A stretch of DNA of 64,000 nucleotides from a gamma proteobacterium HdN1 (GTDB taxonomy: Bacteria; Pseudomonadota; Gammaproteobacteria; Pseudomonadales; Ketobacteraceae), in NCBI GenBank assembly GCA_000198515.1, contig FP929140.1, positions 2,888,527-2,952,526 of the forward strand, read 5' to 3'. The notes beneath the pieces were generated by a model, which made no database searches, was not told where the DNA came from, and worked only from the letters and a program-made list of their open reading frames with translations. How positions within the stretch are numbered: the first letter of the stretch is position 1; each line of letters begins with the position of its first letter. Positions 33,758-42,308 of this stretch are shown in pieces. A program made the position numbers and the translations under genes.

Positions 33758-36751
33758 TTAAATAAGCAACTTGAATTGTCGGGCTTTTATTCGTTTGTTG
33801 GTGTTGAGCGGGTAGGAACCCAATCGATTGATATGCTCGCCACGAAACGGCGAAAAAAGCTTCAGTAAGTCCGGCGTAACCTGATGCCCCTCGCGTTTCA
33901 GCTTTCGAAACGCACGCGTCATGGCATTGACGTTATGCAAGACGACTAAATTCGCCACCAGGTGGTTATATTTGATGAGCTTCGCCTGTTCTGCACGTAA
34001 ATTCTCTTGGATGATTCCTTTGTCATAGAAAAATACCCACTGCAAGAATTGATTGAATTCCTCGCTTTTACACGTCGCCGCGTTAATGGTTTCGCGCATC
34101 TCAATGTCGGTGATGTATTCCAATAGGAACATGGTACGCATGCAGCGTCCCAGCTCGCGAAAGGCATAGAACAACTGGTTTCGGATGCCCTCGGTACCCA
34201 GACGCCGAATGATGGTGGAGGCCGACACTTTGCCCAGTTTGATCGACAGCGCCACCCGCAGCATATCCCGTAGGTGGTTCTTTATCAGATTGAAGTCGAT
34301 CCCTTCGCCGAATAAATCGTCGATATGGTCGTAGCGAATACGCCGGTCGGGTTTGAAAAAGACCAAACTATTCACGTCCTTGATGCGGGGCATCAACTTG
34401 ATCCCTAACAGCGAAGCCAGGCCGAATACCACCGTGCTTTGCGCATGCGTATCGCCATGCACGGTATGAGGTTGGATGTCGGAGGTGTTTTCCATCAGGC
34501 AATCGATCAGGTGAAACGCTTCACGCACGCCACAGGAAATAAATCGACTGCACAGCGCGATATACTTGTCGCTCACGACGTAATAACCGATGCCGCCGTA
34601 GGAGGCGTAGCGGATGTGGTATTCCGACAGTAAGTTCTGGTCGTACATGTCGAAGTGCGTGCCGTCCACCGAGGCAGTATCCCCTGTGCCCCAATAGCCG
34701 GGCAACTCGTACTGGTTGTAGGTGTTGACGACACGCTTGATCGCTTCTTCCAGATTTTGTTCGTGGATATGCTCCAAATTCAAAAGCGCAATCTGGCGGC
34801 GGGAAAATCCCTTGAGGCTGCGCGCAGTCTGTGCGGGACCCAAGTTGCATCCATAACAGAACAGGCTGGCCACGAGACGCTTGTCATAATTGCGGAGTTT
34901 ACTCTGCAAGCCTGACAGCGGCCCGAACAGGTTTTTCATCGGCACCCATTTAACGGTGTCCACCAACAGGTCCACGATATTGATTTCTGGCAGGCAGGCG
35001 CGAAGGGCGGCGTCCAATTTCTTATATTCTGTCGAAGGCGGTGGTGATGGCCGTTTCTTCAGACTGAGTTGACCGTTTTCCAGCGTGACATAACTGTCCT
35101 TGGGAAAACGCTGGTCCGCCTTGGCGGCAATACGTAGAAAGTCGTTTTTCAAGCCCTCAATATAGCGCGCCGCATTTGGATCAATGCCTAACTGTTCCGC
35201 AAACTCATCGATCTGTTCATCATAAATTTCCCAGGACACCAGATGATTGCGATAATCGTCGAAATTCACGCTGTGCAGCACGTAAAGATCGCCAGACAAC
35301 AGGCGCTGGGCACACTCGGAAAGCACGGCTAACTCGAAATATTTACGGCGCATGACTCGATTGATTACGCGTGGACCGGTATCCTCGAACAGCAGCTTGG
35401 ACCAAACCTGGCTGATCCAATCCACAGCGGTCTTGTTATTGGCTGGATCATTGGCATCCAACGCTTTTACCGGGATCAGATCGATATTCGCATCACGGTA
35501 TTGGAGCACATACGCCAGGCATGCCATCAGGTCGTCGCCCGGTGCAGTACGTTGAATTTGCAACAGCGAGAGGCAATCCAATAACACTTTGCGCAAGTGA
35601 TCTGTGTAACGTTTTTCCAGGAATTGTAAGTGATTGTTCATGCCATACAAAACCAGGCGATCACAACGCTTAATGATTTTCGCAGGATCGTGCTGAAAGG
35701 CTTCTTGAATATTGTTAATCTGCGTGTTTGCTTCCTGTTTGTCTTGCACGATAATAGCGACATCCTTGAGCAGTGTTACCAGCGATTCAGACTCCTTGAC
35801 AGCGTTTTTCTGAAATTCCTTGAGATCGTTACGGCCGCGATTATGCAGCTTGCGCACTTCTTTGACCAACATCTCAACGATGCAATCGGTTGCAAAATAA
35901 TACTGCTCGCAGACCAATAGTGCGAGCAAGGTCCATCGCTTGATATCCCTGATCTCGCGCATGCGATCGATATTGTAGGCTTTGGCCTCCATCAGCAGTT
36001 GATAACGCCGCTCCTCAGGGATATCAGGTAAGGTGCCAACGTGCTGTTTAAGCGTATTGATCCATTGCGAATGGCGCAGAAAAACCTGGAGCGTCCGACT
36101 GCTTGGTTTGTGGGGCTCGATTTTGAGTAACTCCCACAGCGAAACCCCATCCTCATTCTTGTCTTTCAGCAGCTTGTCTAACTGTAGCTTAGCCTCCGAT
36201 GAAAGGGCCGCACTGCATTGCAGATATAACGCGTTATTAACCGCCGCACGTGCCTCAATGGCCATTCGCTCCAGCGAGGAAAAGGCCGGCAATTCGAAGC
36301 ACTCCTTTACCAGCCACTCAATCATGGCGTTTAGAATGTCGATGATGCTGGCCTTGGTATGCGCCATGTGTTGGGCGAAGGCCTGCAAGGTATCGCCATG
36401 CGTGTTTTGTTCGAACTTTCGGACACCACAATACTCCCGTATGGCCTCCTTGACACGTCGTCCGGCTTTTTCGTTGGAAAATAGGTTTTGGTGTTTCTCT
36501 GGTAGAGGCAGACCATGGCATTCGGCGATGTGCTCAATGATTTGTGGCGGAATTTCGTCCGCCTTTGGAAAATAACCCAGACGTTGAAAGCACTTCAGAT
36601 ACACCAATTGTCCCAAGTAAGCATCGCGTCCCATACGCCGCTGCCTGACCCATCGCCACTCGTTGTTGGTCGGCGTATAGATCCGTTTGACCTCCTTGGC
36701 AGGGACATTGGGATTTAGACGCGGGTAAGCGGTTTCATGAATGGCCGTCAC
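33758..36751 (-). CDS. tnpA: Tn3-family transposase TnpA
   Basis: About 997 residues, the normal size for Tn3-family transposases. The N-terminal half is the DUF4158-like DNA-binding region (starting VTAIHETAYPRLNPN). The DDE triad is visible: Asp about 696 in SVDGTHFDMY, Asp about 767 in VHGDTHAQS, and Glu about 893 in CKSEEFNQFLQ. The GTG at 36751 has GGAG 7 bp upstream and begins at the conserved sequence; a longer ATG frame opens at 36799. It catalyses replicative transposition to a cointegrate. It lies downstream of tnpS on the same strand. No frameshift or stop interrupts it. Confidence 0.95.
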   Translation of the reverse strand: MTAIHETAYPRLNPNVPAKEVKRIYTPTNNEWRWVRQRRMGRDAYLGQLVYLKCFQRLGYFPKADEIPPQIIEHIAECHGLPLPEKHQNLFSNEKAGRRVKEAIREYCGVRKFEQNTHGDTLQAFAQHMAHTKASIIDILNAMIEWLVKECFELPAFSSLERMAIEARAAVNNALYLQCSAALSSEAKLQLDKLLKDKNEDGVSLWELLKIEPHKPSSRTLQVFLRHSQWINTLKQHVGTLPDIPEERRYQLLMEAKAYNIDRMREIRDIKRWTLLALLVCEQYYFATDCIVEMLVKEVRKLHNRGRNDLKEFQKNAVKESESLVTLLKDVAIIVQDKQEANTQINNIQEAFQHDPAKIIKRCDRLVLYGMNNHLQFLEKRYTDHLRKVLLDCLSLLQIQRTAPGDDLMACLAYVLQYRDANIDLIPVKALDANDPANNKTAVDWISQVWSKLLFEDTGPRVINRVMRRKYFELAVLSECAQRLLSGDLYVLHSVNFDDYRNHLVSWEIYDEQIDEFAEQLGIDPNAARYIEGLKNDFLRIAAKADQRFPKDSYVTLENGQLSLKKRPSPPPSTEYKKLDAALRACLPEINIVDLLVDTVKWVPMKNLFGPLSGLQSKLRNYDKRLVASLFCYGCNLGPAQTARSLKGFSRRQIALLNLEHIHEQNLEEAIKRVVNTYNQYELPGYWGTGDTASVDGTHFDMYDQNLLSEYHIRYASYGGIGYYVVSDKYIALCSRFISCGVREAFHLIDCLMENTSDIQPHTVHGDTHAQSTVVFGLASLLGIKLMPRIKDVNSLVFFKPDRRIRYDHIDDLFGEGIDFNLIKNHLRDMLRVALSIKLGKVSASTIIRRLGTEGIRNQLFYAFRELGRCMRTMFLLEYITDIEMRETINAATCKSEEFNQFLQWVFFYDKGIIQENLRAEQAKLIKYNHLVANLVVLHNVNAMTRAFRKLKREGHQVTPDLLKLFSPFRGEHINRLGSYPLNTNKRIKARQFKLLI

Positions 36752-36809
36752 AACAATCTCCAGCAGGCATGGATGCCCACGCAGTTTGCGTGGGTGCAAT
36801 CTGTTTTTG

Positions 36810-37820
36810 TTATTCTTGAGAAGGGGATGTCAGTGTTTTTGGGGGGATACCCAAGGCGGAATCGATACGGTATTGCCCGTAAGGATCGGCACTGTCGATA
36901 TAGCGGATGGCAGACTTGATATCCTTCCAGCCGACGTATTCCATCAACGCTTTCACATCCCACTGGTTGGCATTGGCCCAGGTGGCGAACCCCCGGCGTA
37001 GCGAATGGCTGCTATAACGCTCCGGTTCAGCTAGACCGGCAGCTGCAAACAGTCGGCGCAACAACGCAATAATACTGTTGGGATTCAATGGTGCATCAGC
37101 CAGCTGGCCCCAGCGATTGATTCGGCGAAAAACGGGACCACCTTTCAGTCCCGCCAGGGCGATCCAGTCTTGATAGGCGCCTACCGGACACAAGCGGCGC
37201 AATACCGGTGCTTTGTAGGTGGCGCCGCGATTGAGACGATCTCCTTTGGTGCGCGGGAGGTAAATCGTCATACCTTCACCTGGGATAACATGGATGTTCT
37301 CCACATTCAGTCGACTCAATTCGTCACTGCGAAAGCCTCGCCAGAAACCCACCAGCACCAGCGCCCGATTGCGGGCATGCGTTAATTGCGCCCCTTTGTC
37401 GCCGGTGCTTTCGGCGATTGCCAGTGATGCCTCGATCCAACGTATCAATTGCGTCATTTGATCCAGTTGCAGTGGTCTGGCGCGTTTTTCCTGTACGGGG
37501 TGCAGTTCTCGGATACCCTTGAGTACTTTCTTGACGATGGGTGCCTTGGTGGGATCGGGGAAGCCCTGATCGTTGTGCCATTGTGCCAGCGCTGCCAAGC
37601 GCTGCTTGAGGGTGTTGAGCGCGAGGGTGTCAGCATGATCCGCCAAGTAACGCGCTATGCTGTCCGCAGTGGCCGGCAGAAAGCCGCCCCAACTGACCTC
37701 AAAGTGCTCGATCGCCGTTTGGTAACTGCGTTGGGTGTTATCCCGTGTGGCGGCCTGAAGGTAACGATCAAGGTTATTTGTCGTCAGGGCTTTTTCTCTA
37801 GAGATTTCGTCATCGGACAT
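36810..37820 (-). CDS. tnpS: Tyrosine recombinase TnpS (cointegrate resolvase)
   Basis: About 336 residues. The catalytic residues of tyrosine recombinases are visible: Arg in FWRGFRSDELSRL, H-x-x-R in HSLRRGFATWAN, and the nucleophile Tyr in SAIRYIDSADPYG. The N-terminal SAM-like core-binding domain spans about 20-110. The ATG at 37820 has AGGAGG 6 bp upstream; the longer frame from 37847 is less likely. In Tn4651-type transposons TnpS, with TnpT, resolves cointegrates at a site between the two divergent genes, which is the layout here. Confidence 0.93.
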   Translation of the reverse strand: MSDDEISREKALTTNNLDRYLQAATRDNTQRSYQTAIEHFEVSWGGFLPATADSIARYLADHADTLALNTLKQRLAALAQWHNDQGFPDPTKAPIVKKVLKGIRELHPVQEKRARPLQLDQMTQLIRWIEASLAIAESTGDKGAQLTHARNRALVLVGFWRGFRSDELSRLNVENIHVIPGEGMTIYLPRTKGDRLNRGATYKAPVLRRLCPVGAYQDWIALAGLKGGPVFRRINRWGQLADAPLNPNSIIALLRRLFAAAGLAEPERYSSHSLRRGFATWANANQWDVKALMEYVGWKDIKSAIRYIDSADPYGQYRIDSALGIPPKTLTSPSQE

Positions 37821-38016
37821 TTGAAGCCTCCTGGCCCCAGAGATCAACGTTCCGTACCGTCAGGCCCGCAATTGCGGCGACTCGGACAGGATACATAAGA
37901 TAACGCCCCATTATCTTATTTTAAATTCTTACGAAGGCATACCTATTTTCTCCCGAAAAATAGTACGATAGTATGCAGTATGTAATACGGTACCAAATAA
38001 TCACAGAGGCGAACTC
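37821..38016. promoter_or_regulatory. Probable resolution site and divergent tnpS/tnpT promoters
   Basis: The 196 bp between divergent tnpS and tnpT contain two clear inverted repeats with 7-bp centres: ATAAGATAA-CGCCCCA-TTATCTTAT (37895-37919, perfect 9-bp arms) and CTATTTT-CTCCCGA-AAAATAG (37943-37963, perfect 7-bp arms). The first has the size of a tyrosine-recombinase core site with a short crossover region. A third, less regular set of AGTA/GTAC repeats (about 37962-37993) could bind TnpT. Which palindrome is recombined is an inference. Confidence 0.7.
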
Positions 38017-39048
38017 ATGGCACGCGGCGGCATCAATAAGTTTCATGTGAAACAAGCACGAGATGGATTGATTGCGAAGGGGCAGCACCCCTCCCTGGAT
38101 GCCATACGCACGGCCATGGGCAATACCGGCTCAAAGAGCACGATTCATCGCTATATCAGGGAACTGGAAGAGGAAGAAGGGACACAACTGGACGATCACG
38201 CCTTGCTGAGCAGCACCCTCAAGGACATCATTGAGCGCTTGGCCAAACAATTACGGGCTGATGCACAGGAGATCGTCGAGCGACAGGAAATCGTTCATCA
38301 ACAACAGCTCAAAGCCTTGCAGGAGCGGTTGACTGGTACAGAAAACGCCTTAACGAAGTGTACTGCCGATTTGCAGCAGTGCCAATCCGACTTGGCGCAG
38401 GAGTGCACGAAGCATCAAGCCACTTTGTCAGCGTTTCATAACGAGCAACTTCGCAGCCACCGGCTGGAACAGGAAGTCCAAGGACTTAAAAGCCAACTCG
38501 GCGCGGCAGAAAGGCATCAGACTTCACTGGAAGAAAAACACCAACATGCCCGCGATGCGTTGGAACATTTTCGCAATGCCGCAAAGGAGCAGCGTGAGCA
38601 GGAGTCACGGCGGCATGAGCAGCAGGTCCAGCAGCTGCAGGCGGAAATGCGTCAATTGCAGCAAACACTGATCATCAAGCAAAGTGAGATTACCGAGTCT
38701 GCCAAAGATAACGCCCGCCTTGCAACTCAACTTACAGAATCACGGAAAAATCAGCTCAGTCTTGAACGTGAACTAAAGGAAACAACGGCGGCACACGGAA
38801 ATGAAAAAGAGAGAACGATTCTGCTGGAACGCAGTCACGGAGATGCGCAAGCGAGAGGGGAAGCGTTTGCGGCAGAGCTACAATGCCTACAAGCAAGCAT
38901 GAAGGAAGAGACTGAGCAACGAGCCGAGCGGGAAAAGGAATGCCTGATATTGCGAGCGAAACTGGAGGCTCAGGCCATGATACTGGATTCGTTCAAAGCC
39001 CAGTTGAAAGCCCCCTTGACTGATGTCGGTGACGCAGCGTCTCAGTAA
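38017..39048 (+). CDS. tnpT: KfrA-like accessory protein TnpT
   Basis: A 343-residue protein. The N-terminal 60 residues (MARGGINKFHVKQARDGLIA, then the helix SKSTIHRYIRELEEEEG) match the KfrA-type plasmid DNA-binding domain. The rest, about 80-320, is a long Gln/Glu-rich coiled coil. This is the composition of TnpT from Tn4651-type transposons, which assists TnpS and binds the resolution site. ATG at 38017 follows AGAGG. It is divergent from tnpS, and about 110 bp of non-coding element sequence separate it from the right terminal repeat. Confidence 0.88.
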   Translation: MARGGINKFHVKQARDGLIAKGQHPSLDAIRTAMGNTGSKSTIHRYIRELEEEEGTQLDDHALLSSTLKDIIERLAKQLRADAQEIVERQEIVHQQQLKALQERLTGTENALTKCTADLQQCQSDLAQECTKHQATLSAFHNEQLRSHRLEQEVQGLKSQLGAAERHQTSLEEKHQHARDALEHFRNAAKEQREQESRRHEQQVQQLQAEMRQLQQTLIIKQSEITESAKDNARLATQLTESRKNQLSLERELKETTAAHGNEKERTILLERSHGDAQARGEAFAAELQCLQASMKEETEQRAEREKECLILRAKLEAQAMILDSFKAQLKAPLTDVGDAASQ

Positions 39049-39155
39049 ATGACTGCCTCTCAGGTGAGAAGACTTGGGCACCGGAGGCAGGGTATTCCAA
39101 GGTTTATGCAAAATTTCGAGATGACGAATCCATATAAATCAATAGTTTACATAGG

Positions 39156-39193
39156 CTAAGTGTCCGTTTTTACACGAATCTGTGCCGTTCCTC
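39156..39193 (-). repeat. Right terminal inverted repeat of the Tn3-family element
   Basis: Read inwards on the minus strand it begins GAGGAACGGCACAGATTCGT and ends ACACTTAG. It matches the left repeat at 36 of 38 positions. The closing T-T-A-G resembles the inner end of the 38-bp Tn3 repeat. Confidence 0.92.
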
Positions 39194-39198
39194 GTGAC
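39194..39198. repeat. Target-site duplication, right copy (GTGAC)
   Basis: Exact copy of 18505-18509, placed directly outside the right terminal repeat. Confidence 0.9.
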
Positions 39199-39274
39199 GG
39201 TCTTGGTGATTTGTTTTGGGTAAAAAACAAACGGGTTGGGTGGGCTTGGAGGGTATCAAAAATGAACAGGTAAT

Positions 39275-39307
39275 AAAAAAGCCCTAAGTATCAACTACTT
39301 AGAGCTT
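39275..39307 (-). terminator. Rho-independent terminator of tRNA-Leu
   Basis: On the minus strand, directly after the tRNA, AGCTCTAAGTA and TACTTAGGGCT pair (one G-U wobble) around a short loop and are followed by six T residues. It is the terminator of the tRNA transcript and lies in host DNA just outside the transposon. Confidence 0.85.
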
Positions 39308-39312
39308 TGATT

Positions 39313-39397
39313 TGGTGCCGAGGAGAGGACTCGAACCTCCACGGGTCGCCCCACTAGTACCTGAAACTAGCGTGTCTACCAATTTCACCACCTCGGC
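39313..39397 (-). tRNA. tRNA-Leu (anticodon CAG)
   Basis: An 85-nt tRNA with encoded CCA. The acceptor stem is GCCGAGG/CCTCGGC. The anticodon arm is CTAGT-TTCAGGT-ACTAG, giving anticodon CAG (leucine, CUG codons). The long variable arm typical of tRNA-Leu is present, and the T-arm contains GGTTCGAGTCC. It is immediately upstream of, and divergent from, rnr. tRNA-Leu next to rnr is usual in Pseudomonas relatives. Confidence 0.97.
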
Positions 39398-39620
39398 AAA
39401 AGAACTGCTGCTTGTTTACAGGGGCGTTTGGTTTTTGTTTCAGCTTGGTTTTCGCTTACACTTAAACCTGACGTGTGTTGCAAGACAAGCACTTCAGCAG
39501 CGGAGCGTGACTTTACAGAAGCTTGCCTTGCATGTCAAACAGGTTTTTAGGGAATAGAGTGCGCCACCAGATGCCGTTCTCGCCCTGACCGAAGCCCCTC
39601 TTTCTTAACGAGATTTCCGA

Positions 39621-42290
39621 ATGACAAAGTGGTCTCCCACTGACGACCCAAACGCCCAAAATGAAGCCCAGAAGTACGACAATCCTGTCCCCAGTAGAGA
39701 GTTCATCATGGATCTGCTGGCAGAGCGCGGTGTGCTTCTCTCTCACGAACAAATCTGCGCAGCCTTCGGGATTGTCGAAGATGAACAGGTAGAAGCCATG
39801 CGGCGCCGCCTGCGTGCAATGGAGCGCGATGGCCAGCTTACCCGCAATCGTCGAGACAGCTATGGCGTAACGGATAAGCTGGATTTGGTCGCGGGCGTGA
39901 TCATCGGCCATCGCGATGGCTTTGGCTTTTTGAAGCCCGATCTTGGCGGTGCAGACCTTTATCTCAGCCCGCGCCAGATGCGTTGCGGGTTCGATGGCGA
40001 TAAAGCACTTGTGCGCAAGGCGGGGATCGATTCACGCGGCAGAGTAGAAGGCACCATTGTTCGAATTCTGGAGCACAACACCCACCAAGTTGTCGGGCGC
40101 TATCAAGTGGAAGGTGGCGTAGCCTTTTTGCGGCCGGAAAGCACGCGAATCTGCCAGGATATCGTAATCCCCTCCGGTAGCGAAGGCGGTGCGGATAACG
40201 GCCAGCTTGTGGTAGTTGAAATCTCGACGCAGCCCTCTTATCGCACCCCCGCCCAAGGCAGAGTCATTGAGATCCTGGGGGATCACCTTGCGCCGGGCGT
40301 CGAAATCGACGTAGCGATCCGCAACTACGGCATCCCCCATGAATGGCCAGAGGCAGTGCAAGCAGCTGCAGACCGCTTCGCTCCAAAAATAGAGGAAGCC
40401 GCGCTCAAAGGCCGAATCGACTTGCGCGGCCTGCCGCTCTGCACCATTGACGGCGAAGACGCCAAAGATTTTGACGACGCCATTTATTGTGAGCGACGCA
40501 AACGAGGTGGCTGGCGATTGATCGTCGCGATTGCCGACGTGTCCCACTACGTTCGCCCGTTAGATGCGCTGGACGTGGAAGCGCGGAAACGTGGAAATTC
40601 CGTTTATTTTCCCGAATTTGTTGTGCCAATGCTGCCCGAAGTTCTTTCCAACGGGCTTTGCTCCCTGAACCCAAATGTAGATCGGCTCGCCCTAGCGTGT
40701 GATATGAATATCAGCGCCGCCGGTGCGGTGACGCGTTATCGCTTTTGCGATGCCGTAATCCGTTCCCATGCGCGTTTAACCTATACGCAAGTCGGTGAAT
40801 ACCTGCAATCTCTCGACACCAAAAATGCGGCACAGCTAAAAGAGGCTCGGGCAAGGGTTGCCGCCAATCAACCGCAGCTTGCGACCGCGCTAGAGAGCGC
40901 TTACGAACTGTTTCATGCGCTTCGCGCGCAGCGAGAGGAGCGGGGCGCAATTGACTTTGAAACGGTAGAAACCCGCATTGTCTTTGGTGAAGATCGCAAA
41001 ATTCAGACGATAAAACCTACCGTTCGTAACGATGCGCATAAGCTGATTGAAGAAGCCATGCTCAGCGCGAACGTGTGCGCTGCACGGCTTCTTCAGAAGC
41101 ACGGTTTGCTCGGTACCTACCGAAATCACGAAGGGCCCAAGGAAGAGAAGCTGGAAAAGCTGCGCTTGTTCCTCAAGGAAATGGGCGTTGAATTTTCCGT
41201 TCGCGGCAAGATCAAGCCCGCAGACTATCAAGCCGCACTCGCGCAGGTAGAAGGGCGGCCCGATGCTGGTTTGATACAAACGGTGATGCTGCGCTCCATG
41301 AATCAAGCGGTCTATTCCCCAGAAAACCTCGGCCACTTCGGGCTTGCGTATCCCGCGTACACCCATTTTACCTCTCCGATCCGGCGTTATCCCGACTTGC
41401 TTGTGCATCGGGCGATCCGCTCCCTGATTCGCTCACAGCGCGTTTCTACGCACGTTGAGCGTACGGTAGATACGCCGATTCAGGCCGCGGCGGAATTTCC
41501 CTACAACGCACATCAAATGCTCGAACTTTCCGAACACTGCTCCGGCACCGAACGGCGCGCAGACGAGGCGACTCGTGATGTTGTGTCGTGGCTGAAATGC
41601 GAGTTTATGGTAGATAAAGAAGGCCAGCAGTTTCCGGGCATTATTTCGGCAGTCACGAATTTCGGTTTTTTTGTCGCGCTAGATGATATCTATGTGGAAG
41701 GCTTAGTACACGTCAGCAACCTGAACAGTGATTATTACCACTTTGACCCTATACGCCACCGTTTAACGGGTGAGCGTACCGGCGTACACTTTGCTCTAGG
41801 TGATCCTGTTAAAGTAGAAGTTGTGCGCGTGAGCCTGGATGATCGCAAAATTGATTTCGAATTGATTTCTGGCGGCAAGCACGTGCGCTGGTCGAAGCAT
41901 GGAAAAGCAGCTACCACCGACGTTGCGAGCAAGGCCAACAAGCCAAAATCCAGTAAGAAAAAGCTCAAGGCACATGCAAAGAGCGCTAACGGAAAGAGCG
42001 CTAACGGAAAGAGCGCTAACGGAAAGAGCGCTAACAAAAATAGTGCTAATGGCAAAAAATCAGCAAGCGGAAAGGCCGCGAAGCGCGAAGAGCGAAACGG
42101 TTACGCAACTCCACAAGCGAAACCAAAGAACCGAAAAGAGAAAGCCGGTAAGGTAGGCAAAGCGGGCAAAGCAGGCAAAGCGACTGCAGCGAGAATAGCA
42201 AACAAAGTATCAGGCAAAGCCAGCGGAAACGCGCCAAAGGCTGGAAAACCAAATCCGATTGCGAAAAAGAAGAACCAGAAAAAGCGCTAA
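39621..42290 (+). CDS. rnr: Ribonuclease R
   Basis: An 889-residue 3'-5' exoribonuclease that degrades structured RNA. Order: an N-terminal winged-helix region (to about 80), two cold-shock domains, the RNB catalytic domain with CTIDGEDAKDFDDAIYCE (the four metal-binding Asp lie in this motif), an S1 domain (FPGIISAVTNFGFFVALDDI), and a very basic tail. The tail contains a run of five-residue units (SANGK) before a Lys/Ala-rich end; the basic tail helps RNase R bind RNA and ribosomes. rlmB follows after 18 bp, so they form an operon. Confidence 0.97.
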   Translation: MTKWSPTDDPNAQNEAQKYDNPVPSREFIMDLLAERGVLLSHEQICAAFGIVEDEQVEAMRRRLRAMERDGQLTRNRRDSYGVTDKLDLVAGVIIGHRDGFGFLKPDLGGADLYLSPRQMRCGFDGDKALVRKAGIDSRGRVEGTIVRILEHNTHQVVGRYQVEGGVAFLRPESTRICQDIVIPSGSEGGADNGQLVVVEISTQPSYRTPAQGRVIEILGDHLAPGVEIDVAIRNYGIPHEWPEAVQAAADRFAPKIEEAALKGRIDLRGLPLCTIDGEDAKDFDDAIYCERRKRGGWRLIVAIADVSHYVRPLDALDVEARKRGNSVYFPEFVVPMLPEVLSNGLCSLNPNVDRLALACDMNISAAGAVTRYRFCDAVIRSHARLTYTQVGEYLQSLDTKNAAQLKEARARVAANQPQLATALESAYELFHALRAQREERGAIDFETVETRIVFGEDRKIQTIKPTVRNDAHKLIEEAMLSANVCAARLLQKHGLLGTYRNHEGPKEEKLEKLRLFLKEMGVEFSVRGKIKPADYQAALAQVEGRPDAGLIQTVMLRSMNQAVYSPENLGHFGLAYPAYTHFTSPIRRYPDLLVHRAIRSLIRSQRVSTHVERTVDTPIQAAAEFPYNAHQMLELSEHCSGTERRADEATRDVVSWLKCEFMVDKEGQQFPGIISAVTNFGFFVALDDIYVEGLVHVSNLNSDYYHFDPIRHRLTGERTGVHFALGDPVKVEVVRVSLDDRKIDFELISGGKHVRWSKHGKAATTDVASKANKPKSSKKKLKAHAKSANGKSANGKSANGKSANKNSANGKKSASGKAAKREERNGYATPQAKPKNRKEKAGKVGKAGKAGKATAARIANKVSGKASGNAPKAGKPNPIAKKKNQKKR
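41985..42052 (+). repeat. 15-bp tandem repeat in the rnr tail
   Basis: Four or five head-to-tail copies of GAGCGCTAACGGAAA encode SANGK units; the last is degenerate (AACAAAAATAGTGCTAATGG). The reading frame is kept. Confidence 0.9.
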
Positions 42291-42308
42291 GCCGAAGGAA
42301 GCAAGGAA

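Larger units (their letters stand above)
18510..39193. mobile_element. Tn3-family (Tn4651-group) transposon carrying an RTX type I secretion operon
   Basis: A 20,684-bp element bounded by 38-bp terminal inverted repeats (36/38 identical) and a perfect 5-bp direct repeat. The backbone at the right end is tnpA (DDE transposase), tnpS (tyrosine recombinase) and divergent tnpT (KfrA-like), the cointegrate resolution layout described for Tn4651 and its relatives. The cargo, all to the left of tnpA, is hlyB-like, hlyD-like, an exported protein of unknown function, the giant RTX gene, an esterase gene and a short gene fragment. Removing the element would rejoin the priA upstream region to tRNA-Leu with one GTGAC. 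All three transposition genes look intact. The cargo is visibly more AT-rich around 28.9-31 kb than the host flanks, consistent with a different origin. Confidence 0.92.
39049..39279. other. Right end of the transposon and adjoining host sequence
   Basis: This stretch holds the inner end sequence of the transposon (39101-39155, repeated inverted at the left end), the right terminal repeat, the right GTGAC copy and about 80 bp of host DNA downstream of the tRNA-Leu terminator. I see no gene in it. Confidence 0.7.
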
